Shown here piece by piece: positions 21,601 to 33,600 of a stretch of 64,000 nt of DNA. Within the stretch, counting starts at the first letter, position 1. Each line of letters opens with the position of its first letter. The notes under the pieces were generated by a model. It searched no databases. It was given only the letters and a program-made list of their open reading frames with translations, and was not told where the DNA came from. The DNA is from Monarcha castaneiventris obscurior. Taxonomy: Eukaryota; Chordata; Aves; Passeriformes; Monarchidae. The stretch covers positions 806,001-870,000 of the forward strand of contig JAMPIT010000583.1 of the NCBI GenBank assembly GCA_026261815.1. The letters are read 5' to 3'. Made by a program: the position numbers and the translations under genes.

Positions 21601-24335
21601 ACACCAGCAACAAATTGGTTCCATAAGTAGCTGCTGATATCCTGCAGTGAGCCTGTCTGAGCTGGATGAATTAAGAAGTCCAAGGTGATACTCCTCTACC
21701 TCTCTCCCCACATCATTTGCTACCATTCCATATGTTCCATCCTCTTCAGAAAAGGGACATATCAGCCTAAAATAATTAAGAATTTATCTCCTTTCTGGGA
21801 AAGACAAAAGCCTTACGAAGATGAGGAGCTCACCATGTGACAAGGATTATTTCTCTCATTACGCACGTATCAATCGTACAATAGGATAAATCAAAGGCAT
21901 GAACGACAGACCACAGGTGAGGAGTTAAATGGGATACCAGCACAATTAAATATATTATCTATTAACACAAAGCCAGCTTCCACTGCTGCCACATGGGCAA
22001 CAACCTGGAAAAAACCCAAACAAGCAGCAGAAGTGTAGGATTTTACTGCTGCCCAGTAAATCATTATAAGCTACACTAGTCATAACATCCTGGAGTCTTT
22101 CTGCCGTGTGATATTTTACCTGAATAATAAGTCTGAGATTGGTTTAATAGTTTATTGCTGAAACACTAATTTAATTAAAATATTCTTGGAGCTCTACTGC
22201 AGTAATGCAGTGTGGATTTATATCTACATTCTGCCTGGGGTCTCAGTGAAATTGCATCAGACTTGCCATGTGTGTGGCAATCTAAATCTACAAATGTAAA
22301 TGCTGAAGCTTCTTGCCTTACGAATTTTTCATCACATCCATCAAAATATTGCATGATAGCATCAGCCTTTTGAAATGGGAGATCTGAAAACTTCAATTTA
22401 GTTTTTTAAACAAGGAATTTGTTGAGAGCCACTGCTCCTCATGTAATGCTTTGATACTGATGGATTTTGACTTTCTTTTTGTTTCTCTCTCTTTCTAGTT
22501 AAATACGTTTTACCAAGAGATCCCCAATCAGTCTTCTGTCTCTAATGTCCATTTTCTCAGTGTTGAAGCACACAGAAAAGCATTGCAGATGCGCATGGGA
22601 AGCATTTGGAGACAGGGATATAACAGTTTTAATGCAACATCAGAAGAAGCCGCTGTGATGCTTAAACAGGAACTGGGAACTCAGAATTCAGATCTGCCTA
22701 TGAGCAGCTACCCCAAACCCTGACTTTGTGTCATATTTATTAGTGGGTGTTAAATGATGGTATAGGCAGGGAAGAGCTACTTTTGCCTTTCTTGGCACCC
22801 ATAAAGGCTCAGCAGCAGCACTCATCTCTATTAATGGCCAATACAAAACCTACTGAATTACCCAAAGGCTTTGGATCAGGCCCTGGTTTTAAAAGTGCTT
22901 TATATTTTTGAAATCGCTAGTTAATAAATAAGGGGCCAGCAGATGCTACAAGAAAACAAAGCAGTATAGTTCCTGGGATTTATTAACCAATAAAACTTGT
23001 TGTTATTGTGAACTGCAAATGGTTTCCTCTGTGCAGCTCTTTACCTCAGTTTTTAGCAGCTCCTATAGAGGAGAAATCCTTTTTCATTACATTATTGGTG
23101 TACCTGGGCCCAGATAAGTGGACAGAGAAATGTGGGACAATCGGGGAACATCTAAAACGCTCAGCCCCAGAGGGCAAAAGAGTGTGCACGAGGAAGTGCA
23201 AACAACCAGAACACAGCCCACACCCTGGAGAAGAGAAAATTTAGCACTTGTTACAGGAACAATCCTTAAAAGGTTTTCAGCCTCCTCTGTGGCTGCTGGT
23301 GACTGAGACAGCCAGGGTGGGAGGGGAGCTGGGGACAGAGTGTGACCAGGCAGGGGTGTCCTGCTCACACAGGGTGGGAGAGCTGGTGTTTGGCACCCTG
23401 CCCGAGACAAGATATAATTTCTCTTGGAGGAAATGTAGAACCGAGTAACTCCAATGGTGCCGAACTTCCAAGATTTAAAACATAAAGAAGGATGGAGAAA
23501 TGTTAATGCGCAGCCAGCCCCATAAAAATAAAGATGATAGATTTCTCTTCAGATTGCAAGAGATTTAGGAATTAGAATTACGTCTCTCAGTAATTTCTCC
23601 TACTTTTTCTCACTCCTTTTATGATCACATTAAATAATGCCACTGTGGGCAAATGGCACAGCAGCAAAGGGTCTGGAGGGGTGCTCTTGGGTAGTAAAAT
23701 TGTATCCAAAACAGTCATCATGCATGCATGGGCATTTATGCGCAAAAAATTCTTCCCCAAAATTTGGATTAAAAGGCAAAATTGTGTTCCCAGAAGAGGA
23801 AAACTGAAACATTGTTTCAATTATTTCAAGACTGTATTGGGTTGTTTTGTCTTTTAAATGTTTCACCTGTATGTTATTTATATGTCAAACCACAGTGTAT
23901 TTTGTTTTCATTAGAAAAAGTTGACACATCAGCAGCTTGAAATATTTTTTTCAGTATTTCTCCTGAAGCAAGAAGTTCAAAAATGCTAGTTTTTTCCAAG
24001 CGTTACCATTTTCCAAAGCAGAAAAAAATTCTCCAAAGTCTATTTCAGCACCATCCTGTGCAGCCTGACACGGCTTGATCCAAAGGCCACTGAAGTTAAT
24101 GAAATCACTTTTGTTGGTTTTGATAGTTTGGGGGTTGAGCCTTTCCCTGAGCAGAAAGAGACTGAAATCCTGCTGTGGTAACCTACACTGGACACTGACC
24201 ATTGACCAAGGAGGAGTGGAGGTGCTCCACAATTCAGAACAGCTCTGAATTGGAAGAACAGTGGAAAAGCAGGTCTGCAGACTCAAAGTGTGGATGGCAA
24301 GAGTTCAGCAATTGCCCCTGTTAGATCTGCACCCC
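18685..24335. other. Single-copy AT-rich non-coding DNA
   Basis: A long stretch without recognisable genes or dispersed repeats. It contains an A14 run near 19959-19972 and a spaced direct repeat of TTTATATATACT near 19545-19575. A GC-richer patch at about 23100-23420 carries a 107-codon minus frame with no recognisable domain. Nothing else can be supported. Confidence 0.6.
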
Positions 24336-24796
24336 TGAACTGTGTCCAGAGAGACCCTGAGGGGCTGGAGCGTGTCCAGGGCAGGAACGGAGCTGGGAAG
24401 GGGCTGGAGCCCCAGGAGCGGCTGAGGGAGCTGGGAAGGGGCTCAGCCTGGAGAAAAGGAGGCTCAGGGGGGACCTTGTGACTCTGCACAAGTCCCTGAC
24501 AGGAGGGGGCAGCCGGGGGGGGTCGGGCTCTGCTCCCAGGGAACAGGGACAGGAGGAGAGGGAACGGCCTCAGCCTGGGCCAGGGGAGGCTCAGGGTGGA
24601 CAGCAGCAGGAATTTCTGCATGGAAAGGGTGCTCAGGCCTTGGCAGGGGCTGCCCAGGGAGCTTTGGAGCCCCCATCCCTGGAGGTGTCCAAGGAAGGGC
24701 TGGGGGTGGCACTCAGAGCTCTGGGCTGGGGACAAAGTGGGGATTGGGCACATCTCAGTGGGCGTTTCCAACCTCAGTGATTCTGGGATTCTGTGT
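24336..24796 (+). mobile_element. Young-looking CR1 LINE 3' end, plus orientation
   Basis: The element runs from GAACTGTGTCCAGAGAG through GAGAAAAGGAGGCTCAG (encoding the CR1 ORF2 EKRRL-type block) to the 3' terminus CAGTGATTCTGGGATTCTGTG. Compared with the 35-kb copy, about 20 bp appear deleted near its 5' end. A G-rich segment at 24505-24527 (runs of 5, 8 and 3 G) fits a G-quadruplex motif. The 182-codon minus-strand frame (24283-24831) runs antisense through this element and shares most of its residues with the antisense frame of the 18.4-kb copy. It is a repeat artefact. Confidence 0.92.
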
Positions 24797-27683
24797 TTCC
24801 GAGCTCCATATTCCCATCTAACAGAACCCATATAAGAAGAGAATCTTTGAAATTCCTCTGGTTTTCAGGGGCAGAGCCTCAGAGCCTCCTGGCAGAATTT
24901 CACTGTGCTGCTGAATGGTACCCAAGCACAAAAAGCCCAGGGGGAGAGTGGAGGGAGGGCTTAAGGATGAGAGTTAAGGTTAGAATTTATGTGAATGAGA
25001 AGACCCAGAAGTCTTGAACAATTAAGCACTTAGCATCTCTTGAGTGATGCTTTTAGATTATGGCATGGAAATTTTTGAGACCGTTTGTCTCAACATACCT
25101 TAAAAGGTGGAGAGCACTCAGAGTAAGCAGCAGTTAAACATCAGGTTTCACACATGTCCTGAGACAAAAATCACTCTGAATAAGCTCAGCAAATGCACAA
25201 GTCCAATTATCCCAGAACCACAGTTGTGTGAAAATTCACTGGGAAAATTCAGTATCTGGTCAAACTGCCTGTCTTGCAATTCTGCCACAAGACTTATACT
25301 TAGGCCAGACCTCCCACTGAAGCTTAGATCGGCTTTCAGGTTTGCAGGGAAACCAGACAAAATCAGGAGAAATTAACTGGGGTGATTTTCAGAGTTTTGT
25401 GCTTTGTAATTCCAGGTATTAGATTGTTAGCTTGTAGAAAACGGTACAGCTCAGCTTCACTGAGTTTGGTGAAATGATGCTCATTTACACCGGGTGAAAA
25501 CCAAACCTGGAATGTATAAACCTACATGAGTAAAAACAAAAGGGTTTCATAATCCAGAGTTGCAAAACAAAAAGCCTGTCTGCCTTGCACAAAGAACTTT
25601 GGATTTGAATTATCTCATGCAAAGTGAGCATAGCTGGCTGCACAGACACTGAGGCCTGTACTTTTGGCTTGCCAAACTCAGAAAGCTTAAAGCCCTGTGA
25701 AAGGAATCACTCCTAATAATCCTTAGAGCAGATTCAACTCATATTTAGAATAAAACTAGCACTGGGAGAAAGGCAAGCAAAACCCAGCAGTGGCTCATTC
25801 ATTACTTGTATTCATAAAATTATTAAAGCATAAAACAAGAAAAAAAAAAATCATCCCTCAACAGACCAGTGGGGAATTGTTATCATCTTACTAGAGGCCT
25901 CTAGAATAGCAGGATTTAAGGAATAAAGAGGGCTTTTTAAAATTGAAAATTGCATGTCTGGTAAGCAGATGGCTTTCAAGGCAATGAACAAAGGCAGCTA
26001 GGGGATGTTACAGCCCTGTACGATCCTGGCTGCAGTGACAGACTGAACAAAACAAAAAACTCTCAACCAAAGGCAGTAGCCAAATTAGCATATGTGAGGG
26101 CCAGGTACATCTGGCTGGTGTCTTGGCACAGGGGCACAAAAAGGCACAAAGATGCTTCATCTGTTTTGTTCCCTGCCTCTCCCGAAACCAATTGACTTCA
26201 GAATTCTTTATCGCCAATTTTCTTCAAGGTGCTATTTTCCAAAGGGAGACAGAGAGGGAGAGGATCTTCCCAGTCAAAATGAAAACCAACCAAGAGCCCA
26301 GCTATGCCACCCTCAGTGGGAGATTGTGCCCCCTTTCTCCCCATGGGCTCAGTCAGAGACATCCTGCCTTTCTCAGAGTATCCCTCTGGCTCATGCTGCT
26401 CCTTGTCTCTGGCACAAACTTCACTTCTCAGGGCACAGCATGACTCAAACTAAGAATTTCAGAAGAAGGAAAATAGACTCTGATGGCTTTTAAGTTGCCA
26501 TGCTAGTGAAATTCAGGCACAAGAGGCCCACAGTCACAGACTGCACAAGCTGATTTCCACGCAAGCTCCTGCATGGGCAAACACTTGTATTGTGAAAATC
26601 AAAGCCCTGGGTGGCAGGCTCTCCAAGGCCTGTGCAGCCAGGGAAATGCATTAAAAATGCATGTAGTGAGGACTATGTATATTGGAATGATATGCCAAAT
26701 ATACAGGCCTTTTGAAAACCTGGTTTCACGTGTCAAAATTCAATCTCTTTTAATCTACCTTTAAAAAACAGTCAGATTTCCTAAAATGAGACTCAGAAGC
26801 CTGTGATTTCTGGCTGGAGAGGCAGCAGAATTCTCCCAGCAATTGAGTCAATTCTCGTTAAGAGTCATGACTGTTTGCATAAATAGAAATGAGTTTATAG
26901 GTAAATCCTACCCAGTGTGGAGTCCATTCATTTTAAATGTTATGCTCAAAAGGCCACAGCAGCATAATAATGTGAAGGCAGGCATGGAGCCTCCAATAAA
27001 GCTGCCCCCACTGGGTCAGTTCCATTGCCTGGCGGGCTCTGGGTAGTTACAGAGTGATCAGACACTGGGTGGTCAATCAGAACTCAGCCTGTCTGTCATA
27101 AATATCACACCTAAAGGCCACAGGTATGAATTTTACAGGGCTGCTGCTGGTCTCCACTCTCATAGGGTATAATACCTATGTGGCCTGATGAGGAATCCGT
27201 TCTCATTCATTCAAGCATTTCTTAAAATGACTCTTCTGCACACAGCATCTCACGTGTTGGGTATTTATTAAGGGTACTCCCCTGGTGCTCATACCTCACA
27301 GCAGAACTGTACTGGTATTTTCTTTTTTTCTTCTCTCCTGTGGTCATGGAGACAATGCAGTACCAGCTCTGCTGCTTACATTTTTCCACTTACACCGTCT
27401 TATCACTTGATGGCAGATGGTTTGGGGGAATCTTAGGGAGAAAAGAGCTCTGCTAATGTCACCATCATATCTTGAACTTTAGTCTTTCCCCACTGCATGT
27501 TATTTGTTAGCAAAACATGGACACCAGAGCACCAGAACGGCCTGTCTGAACTGTGAGAGCAGCTTTCCTCTCCCAGAGAGACAAACCACAAAGAACTGTG
27601 CTCTGTATATCAGATGGAAAAAAAAAAACCCAACAAAACAACCACTCAGCTACCCAGAAACACTCCCTTATAGTCATTCTGCA
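24797..27683. other. Single-copy AT-rich non-coding DNA
   Basis: No gene or repeat is recognised. Frames reach only about 113 codons (near 26.1-26.5 kb) with no motif. An A-run lies near 25840. Confidence 0.65.
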
Positions 27684-27877
27684 AATCACAGAGTCAGTAA
27701 ATTTGGAGAAGACCTGTAAGATTATTGAGTCTAAGCACTAACCCAGCACCACCATGTTCATCACTAAACCATATTCCCAAGTGCCACATCCTGTGCCTTT
27801 TCCACTTTTCAGGGATAGTGGTTCCACCACTTCCCCAAGCAGCTTGTTCCAAAAACCAGGGGTTAAATGTTTTGTAG
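27684..27877 (-). mobile_element. CR1 LINE 3' end, minus orientation
   Basis: Starts with AATCACAGAGTCAG (antisense of the 3' octamer repeats). This is followed by antisense CR1 3' UTR blocks: GGAGAAGACCTGTAAGATTA, AACCCAGCACCACCATG, ACTAAACCAT, AAGTGCCACATCCTG, CCACCACTTCCCCAAGCAG and CTTGTTCC. The fragment is about 195 bp and breaks off before an A-rich stretch. It is of the same 3' type as the copies at 35.3 and 38.3 kb, and is diverged from them. Confidence 0.88.
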
Positions 27878-28074
27878 TAAAAAAAAAAAATCAATATAAA
27901 AGAATGGTTTTAGAGAAAGGAGTCAAAAATCACCCCCTTCCCCCAGAAAAACACCCATGAGTAAGAGCAGAAAGTGGAATAAGGAACCAAGGGGAGTGGA
28001 GCATGCCCAGGATTTGCACAGAACAGGCAGCGTTCCTTGGGCTGAAACAACACTAAGGCACACCTAAGCCAGCA

Positions 28075-28242
28075 TGGCTGCAAAGGTGGGCAGCACAGAG
28101 CACCACCCACAGTTTGTGGCTGCAAAGGTGGGCAGCACAGAGCACCACCCACAGTTTGTGGCTGCAAAGGTGGGCAGCACAGAGCACCACCCACAGTTTG
28201 TGGCTGCAAACGTGGGCAGCACAGAGCACCACCCACAGTTTT
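28075..28242. repeat. 42-bp minisatellite, four tandem copies
   Basis: Four head-to-tail 42-bp units begin TGGCTGCAAAGGTGGGCAGC at 28075, 28117, 28159 and 28201. The first three units are identical. The fourth has one substitution (AAACGTGGG for AAAGGTGGG) and an extra T at its end. Because 42 is a multiple of three, several frames on both strands stay open and encode a repeating 14-residue unit. That gives five open frames in this interval, none with a recognisable protein family or start context. It is most likely a length-polymorphic minisatellite. Confidence 0.97.
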
Positions 28243-29945
28243 GTGCCTGCCCAGCAGAGCAGAGTCCCCCTCTCAGCCTTGGAAACCCCCGAGCTGTGCC
28301 CATGCAGAGCTCCCCCAGACCAGTTAGGAGTTAAGCACTTGTTGAACACCACAGGTGCTGCTGCTGTGGTCTCCCAGGGATGAGCTGTTCCACCCCTCTG
28401 GTTGGGGCCCAGACACCAGCTCAGCCCCAGGCAGGGGGTTATGGTAAAGCAGCTTTACAGTTTATGGACAAGTTTAGGTTTTTGCTTTGTGGCCAGCTGG
28501 GTTTTTTAGGTTGGTTGGGTTTTTGACACATAGCAACATCTTCAGCAAAACCCATCAATAGCAAGGAGTGCCTCAAACAAGGTCTCTCATCTATGTTACA
28601 AAAACTTCTGAACTTAATTATGGTATTTTTGTGTTCTCCTGTGATTTCAAACCTATTTTAATGGCTTAGGAATGGTGCTGACAGCTTCACAAGCCTAGGG
28701 GTTTTGCATAATTCTTGAGTGTATTTAAACCACCTCTCTAAAGCAAGCAAAGTCTCATTTAAATATGTTGGAGCACAACTGAACTGCACTGGTGTCCCAG
28801 CAGAGAACTTGGAAAAGACACAAGCCCCAATCCCACTATGAGATAGAACTCTGCCATGAGTCCAATCTGATTTTATGGATTCCAATTGCTCCTTTCAAAA
28901 TTATTTTAGCCCAGACAAAGTCAGCACTACTCACCATAGCACCTCATGGTTTTATCTGTGCAGAGGACAGGCTACTTATGGCATTGCTCTACTTAATGTA
29001 GGGCTTTGGATTATTTTCTATGGAGCTTGAATATGTCCAAGGGGTCACATCTGGGCACAGTTTGTCCTGACTGGAGTCAAATGAACTGCAGTAGCTCCTG
29101 TCCTAAGCAGAAATTGGTTGTGTGGGAAAATAATGAATCTTAGTTTGTAAATTCTCTGGTCCAGTCACTGACAAGACCTGTAGTTTGTGTTCTAGTCAGG
29201 ACTGGATTTAGCACAGTTCGGACTCACTGAACATGTCCAGGCAATCCAAACCAGTTTCTAAGGATCACTGGAGGGCTGCAGGGATTCTTCACAGTCTTGT
29301 GGCAGGACATCAGCATCAATCCTATATGTTCATTTTTCTATTTGAAAACTGCAGCTGAGTTTTCCCCGTGACATGCAGGAAACAAACCATAGCCAGTTTG
29401 GTTTTGTACTGGAGCAAAAGTCTATTTTCCCGTAGAATTAGCCAACTGTCAGATTTTAGCTAGAGGCTCAGAGGAGACTTTTTACATGACCAGGAGGAAA
29501 TTATTACTGCAGTCAATTTTTTTCATGAAATTGTGAAACATGCATCATCAATATTTAATGCTAATAAAACTATAGCTGTTTTGTACTAAAATTCGTGTAT
29601 ACAAATTAGCACTGCAGGAGACTGCTCTGCCTTCTGAAAGATTTTAAAAACACAATCTCAGAGTACAAGTCACTTCTACTGAGGGTCTTAAAACTGGAAG
29701 CAAATATTTATTGCAGAATACTCATAATCTGTTTACACATAGTGAATGTTTCAAAGAACTGTCAGATATTTCTCTTTCTCTCCAGAAAAGGCATTTTCCA
29801 TCCATAAATAAAGATGCAGGAAATATTGCCAGAAATTGGGAGTGAATTGCTATGACTCCAGATTAAGCACATTAGTGTTTAAAATGGGACAAATCTGACA
29901 TTCCTTACCAAAGGAAAGCAATCTCACAGAAGTGAATGTCTGCTC
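28243..29945. other. Single-copy non-coding DNA
   Basis: No recognisable gene or repeat is seen. G/T-rich patches occur near 28475-28530. Confidence 0.65.
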
Positions 29946-30001
29946 ACTTAGGAGATCTCCAGAGCTCTCTTCCAGCTTCAACTATTTTGTGGTTTTGTGA
30001 C
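29946..30001 (+). mobile_element. Minimal CR1 LINE 3' tail, plus orientation
   Basis: The short segment CTTAGGAGATCTCCAGAGC, then TTCCAGCTTCAACTATTTTG, then TGGTTTTGTGA matches the last about 55 bp of CR1, ending in degenerate ATTCTGTGA octamers. It is either a strongly 5'-truncated insertion or the end of an older copy whose body has decayed beyond recognition. Confidence 0.65.
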
Positions 30002-30455
30002 TATGAGGAAGAGAGACTCTTTTCTATACTGTCAGAAAAGCAAAGGTATTAATTTGTTTCCACAGACTCATAATGTTTGGGCTTTTTTATCGTCTCGAAT
30101 CAGACTAAAAACAAAGCTATGAAATATTTCATTTTGATCATCAAAATGTTTCAGACTGACAAAATATGCTGCATTGCACTCTTATAGAGTAACACGATCT
30201 ATTGATCTTCCTAAATATTGCAATACACTGAAAACCCCGATGAGGCAGCATATCCCATGCAGCATTTTTATTCATTATCTTCCTACATAAACCTTTCCGT
30301 TGGAAATTGTTCACCCCCACAGTCTGCAAGTAGTTTTTGTTGAGGAATATATTTAGTGAAGGCATTCGGTTGCATTGAGATGTGAGTGGCTCCTGGATGG
30401 TCACAGAGGGAAGTTTCTTTAACAGTTTTTTTGTGTTTTCCCTTTTCTCCCTCGT

Positions 30456-30682
30456 TATGTTGGTTTGGGGGTTTTTGTTTGGTTGGTTTTGCTTGTTTGG
30501 GGTTTTTTTTGGTTTTGTTGGTTTTTTCTTGTGTGTGGCTGGAGTTTTTTTTTCATTTCGTCTCTTTGGGAGTTTTTGTTTGTTTTGTTTTTGGGGTTTT
30601 CCTTGTTTTTTTGTTTCGGGGGTTTTTCCTTGTTTGTTTTGTTTCGGGGGTTTTTTGGTGGTTGGTTGGTTGGGTTTTTTTT
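30456..30682. repeat. Long G/T-only low-complexity tract
   Basis: About 227 bp of plus strand almost wholly composed of G and T, with several runs of four or five G set in T-rich spacers and only brief interruptions (for example CATTTCG). The short phrase TTTCGGGGGTTTTT occurs twice. Translation gives hydrophobic Phe/Val/Gly frames on the plus strand and Lys/Asn/Pro/Thr frames on the minus strand (up to 146 codons overlapping it). These are composition artefacts. It resembles the tract at 15.2 kb. Confidence 0.95.
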
Positions 30683-33600
30683 AATGTCTTGAAGACATTC
30701 ACATAAATCTTCTTTCGAAATGGAGACAATAAAAGAGAGGAGAAACCTCTGGCAGAAACAGAAGGAAATGGGTGGCAGAGCAGGTAGCCCAGGTCTCCCA
30801 GGTAAGCTTGCCTCCCTAACCAAATCTTGTTTCCCTGCACCAAGGGAAAGGGCCCTGGGCCAGTCATGCAGCAGCAGCTCTGGGTCCTGGCTGCAGGTCT
30901 GTGACAGGAATGTTCATTGCAAGCTGCCAAATGAGGGACCATGATAATTCCCTGAATCAGAAGAGCCTGTGGGTGATGAATTTGGTGACACATGCTGTTC
31001 CATCATGCTGTGGTACAGCATCACCCCAGAGCTGCTGGAGCAGTGGGAACAGCTCCATGAATCTGCCCTTCCCCGTGTGGATCAGCCCCAGAGCTGTGCA
31101 AAGCCATGCCCATCCACTGCACACTTTCCTATTTGGCTACAGAATTCTTTGCCTCAAACAGCCTCCAGCAAAGCCTGGGTTTATTTGTCTTTCTCAATTA
31201 TCATAGACCACTGCATGCAATAACCCCTTTATACATTCTTTTAATTAGGTCATAAAATATGACCAGTTCCTTGCTGAAATATCTATTTATCTAGTTAAGA
31301 AATAGATAACTACTAGTATTTATCATTAATTACTATCTCCCAGATCCAAGGCAGGCATCTGCATTCTATGATGTGCCATCAATAAGTAAATGCAGAGCCA
31401 AGTTCACCTCCTGCACTTACTAAAGGTGCACCTCACCTGAAACGTGCCTCACTCTAGGCACCCACATTAAATAAATGTGTGCTTAATCACACAGTGGGGT
31501 GTGGGACAGGCTCCTCAGCACGTTTAGATTGCCAGAGTGCCACAGGAAAACTCCATCCAATGTACTCCCTGCTGCTGTGGCACTGGTGACCCTGTACAGC
31601 CGTGCTCCTTTCCCACTGTACCTGCAGGGAGCTCTCCTGTTTCTCAGAGCCCAGTCAGACTAAAGCTAGATAGAGATGTTTTGCTCAGAACAATGTCAGC
31701 CAGGAGTCTTTCTGAGCAGCGAAAGCCCTGGGGTAGACACAGTCACACTGAGCAAACCCAGCTTATTTCATTCAGGGAAGCAGCATAAGCAGTTCTGACA
31801 CGAGCACTCCTTTACTGGTAAAAGTTGCACCCAAACCTGGAGCATTTTTTAACAGAGCAGCCTGTCTTTTTGTTGAATGGCTGAAAGGCTGGGATTCAGT
31901 GAATTCTGTCTGCTGCTTTGATTATCAATTTTCCCAGTAAAGACCAGGTAGTGACAGAGGACATGATAAGAGCACTGATTTATTGCTCCCCTCTACAGCT
32001 CTCCCAATATATATCACAGCAAGCCTTTGCTAGAAGGACTAGCTCAGAAGCCTAAATAAACCCAGTGTTACTAAGTTAGGGCTTTGTCTACACACAACAG
32101 TTCAATTTCTTTAATTATATCATAAACTGTATTGATAAAAATGTTCCTTTGCTGCTATAATATACTCTCAAGTATTCAATATGCTCAGCTGGTCTGAGGC
32201 ACCTTCACAGTGGTAGAACTAAAAACATACTGAATTAAAAATTTTATCACTGCATTGTATAAGTGGTTCACACTAAATTAAGGTCTTGCAGAGAAAGTTT
32301 AAGAGCTAAAAAATCCAGGGAAAATAAATTCTCCTGTGAAAGAGAGTGCAAATAGATAAAAATTAATTTTTGATGTCCAAGATGGAGTGACAGGTAGGAG
32401 ACCAAGTACTACAACACGGAGAAAATAACCTCATTTTTCCTTCCTAAACAATGGAGCATCATGTGCAGAGAATTCTCTTGGAAAGACAAACCCACAAAAG
32501 CACTGGAAAGTTTTCCTCTTGGTCTTTGGAAAGGGAAGAAACCACCCTGCTTTTTGAGCTCAGATTGAAGTCAGCGATAGTCAGAGCTGTCTGAAATTCT
32601 GCTTCTTCCCAGTGCCAGACAAGAAGAAAAAGAGGACTGGCAGGGTAAGCTGTGGCTTCTGGAAGTGGCAAGATAATGTAGGAAAAGATGGAATGTGTAA
32701 CATAACTCAGTTCTCTCACTGTAATTTAGCCAAACAGACTATGAGAACTTTGCTTTGAGAACCCAGTCAAATGCCAGATGATGATAATGAATTTGTAACC
32801 CAGCCATGCAAAATCTTTTTTACTTTTTTCAAGTTTTTAATTAAAAGTACCCATTTTAAGAATATGGTTTATCAACACCTTTCAGACAGTCAAAGCCGCA
32901 GGGCAAACAGGCTGTCAGGAAACATAAGGTTGTATGTGCCAATCTGGACACAGTCCTATTGTCACTGAAAAAAAGAAAATCCCAATTTCCCTCCAAGGCA
33001 AAGTATTTGGTATACATGGATTCAGGGGAACAAGAAATGGGACCAAACTCCAACACTTCTGCCTTAATTATGGTATTTGCTAGACCAGAAATCAAAATAA
33101 AATTAAAACAGAAATAGTGTTTGGTATCAAGGCTATTTACCAAAATCCTAATCACAGAAAACTGTGGCTCTAATGGGGCTCTAAAGAGGAGGAACTTAGT
33201 TGATCCACGTGTCCTGATTTGTACTGGATAAGGACCTAGAGGTATATAGACACAGTAGATACTCCCTGATATGAGAGTACCTAACTCAGCCTAAACAACG
33301 CTGTGACTTAGAGATCCTTTCTGCCTGTGCTTTTGGACAAACTGAGTGTAGTGTATGTACACCTGGCATGCAGAGACTGATGGGAGCCCCTGTGCAGCCA
33401 GACCTGAAGAAGCAGAAGGACCCATTAAAAGCACTTCTATCCTGTTTATTGACCAAAGAATTGAAAAATGCTGATATTCTGTTTTTCAGAGTGTTTCGTT
33501 CATTGTAACAGATTCAAACACTCCTACTACTGACTAGTTTAACATCCTTTGACTTCCCAGCTGCACAGTGGTCCAGTTTCAAAAAGAATATTTTAGATTC

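Noticed and set aside
22869..22888. Phrase TTTGGATCAGGCCC, seen in some old amniote repeats
   Set aside because: Only about 15 bp match and no extended repeat could be followed on either side.
28075..28242. CRISPR-like array
   Set aside because: Units are contiguous 42-bp tandem copies with no unique spacers, and the genome is vertebrate.
28053..28383. Five overlapping repeat-containing open frames with a 14-residue unit, suggestive of a repeat protein
   Set aside because: The 42-bp minisatellite unit is divisible by three, so several frames stay open automatically. The repeats are too short and have no matching family.
30455..30993. Minus-strand frames of 122 and 146 codons rich in Lys, Asn, Pro and Thr
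   Set aside because: They translate the A/C-rich complement of the G/T tract. Amino-acid content is dictated by composition, and there is no domain or conserved start.
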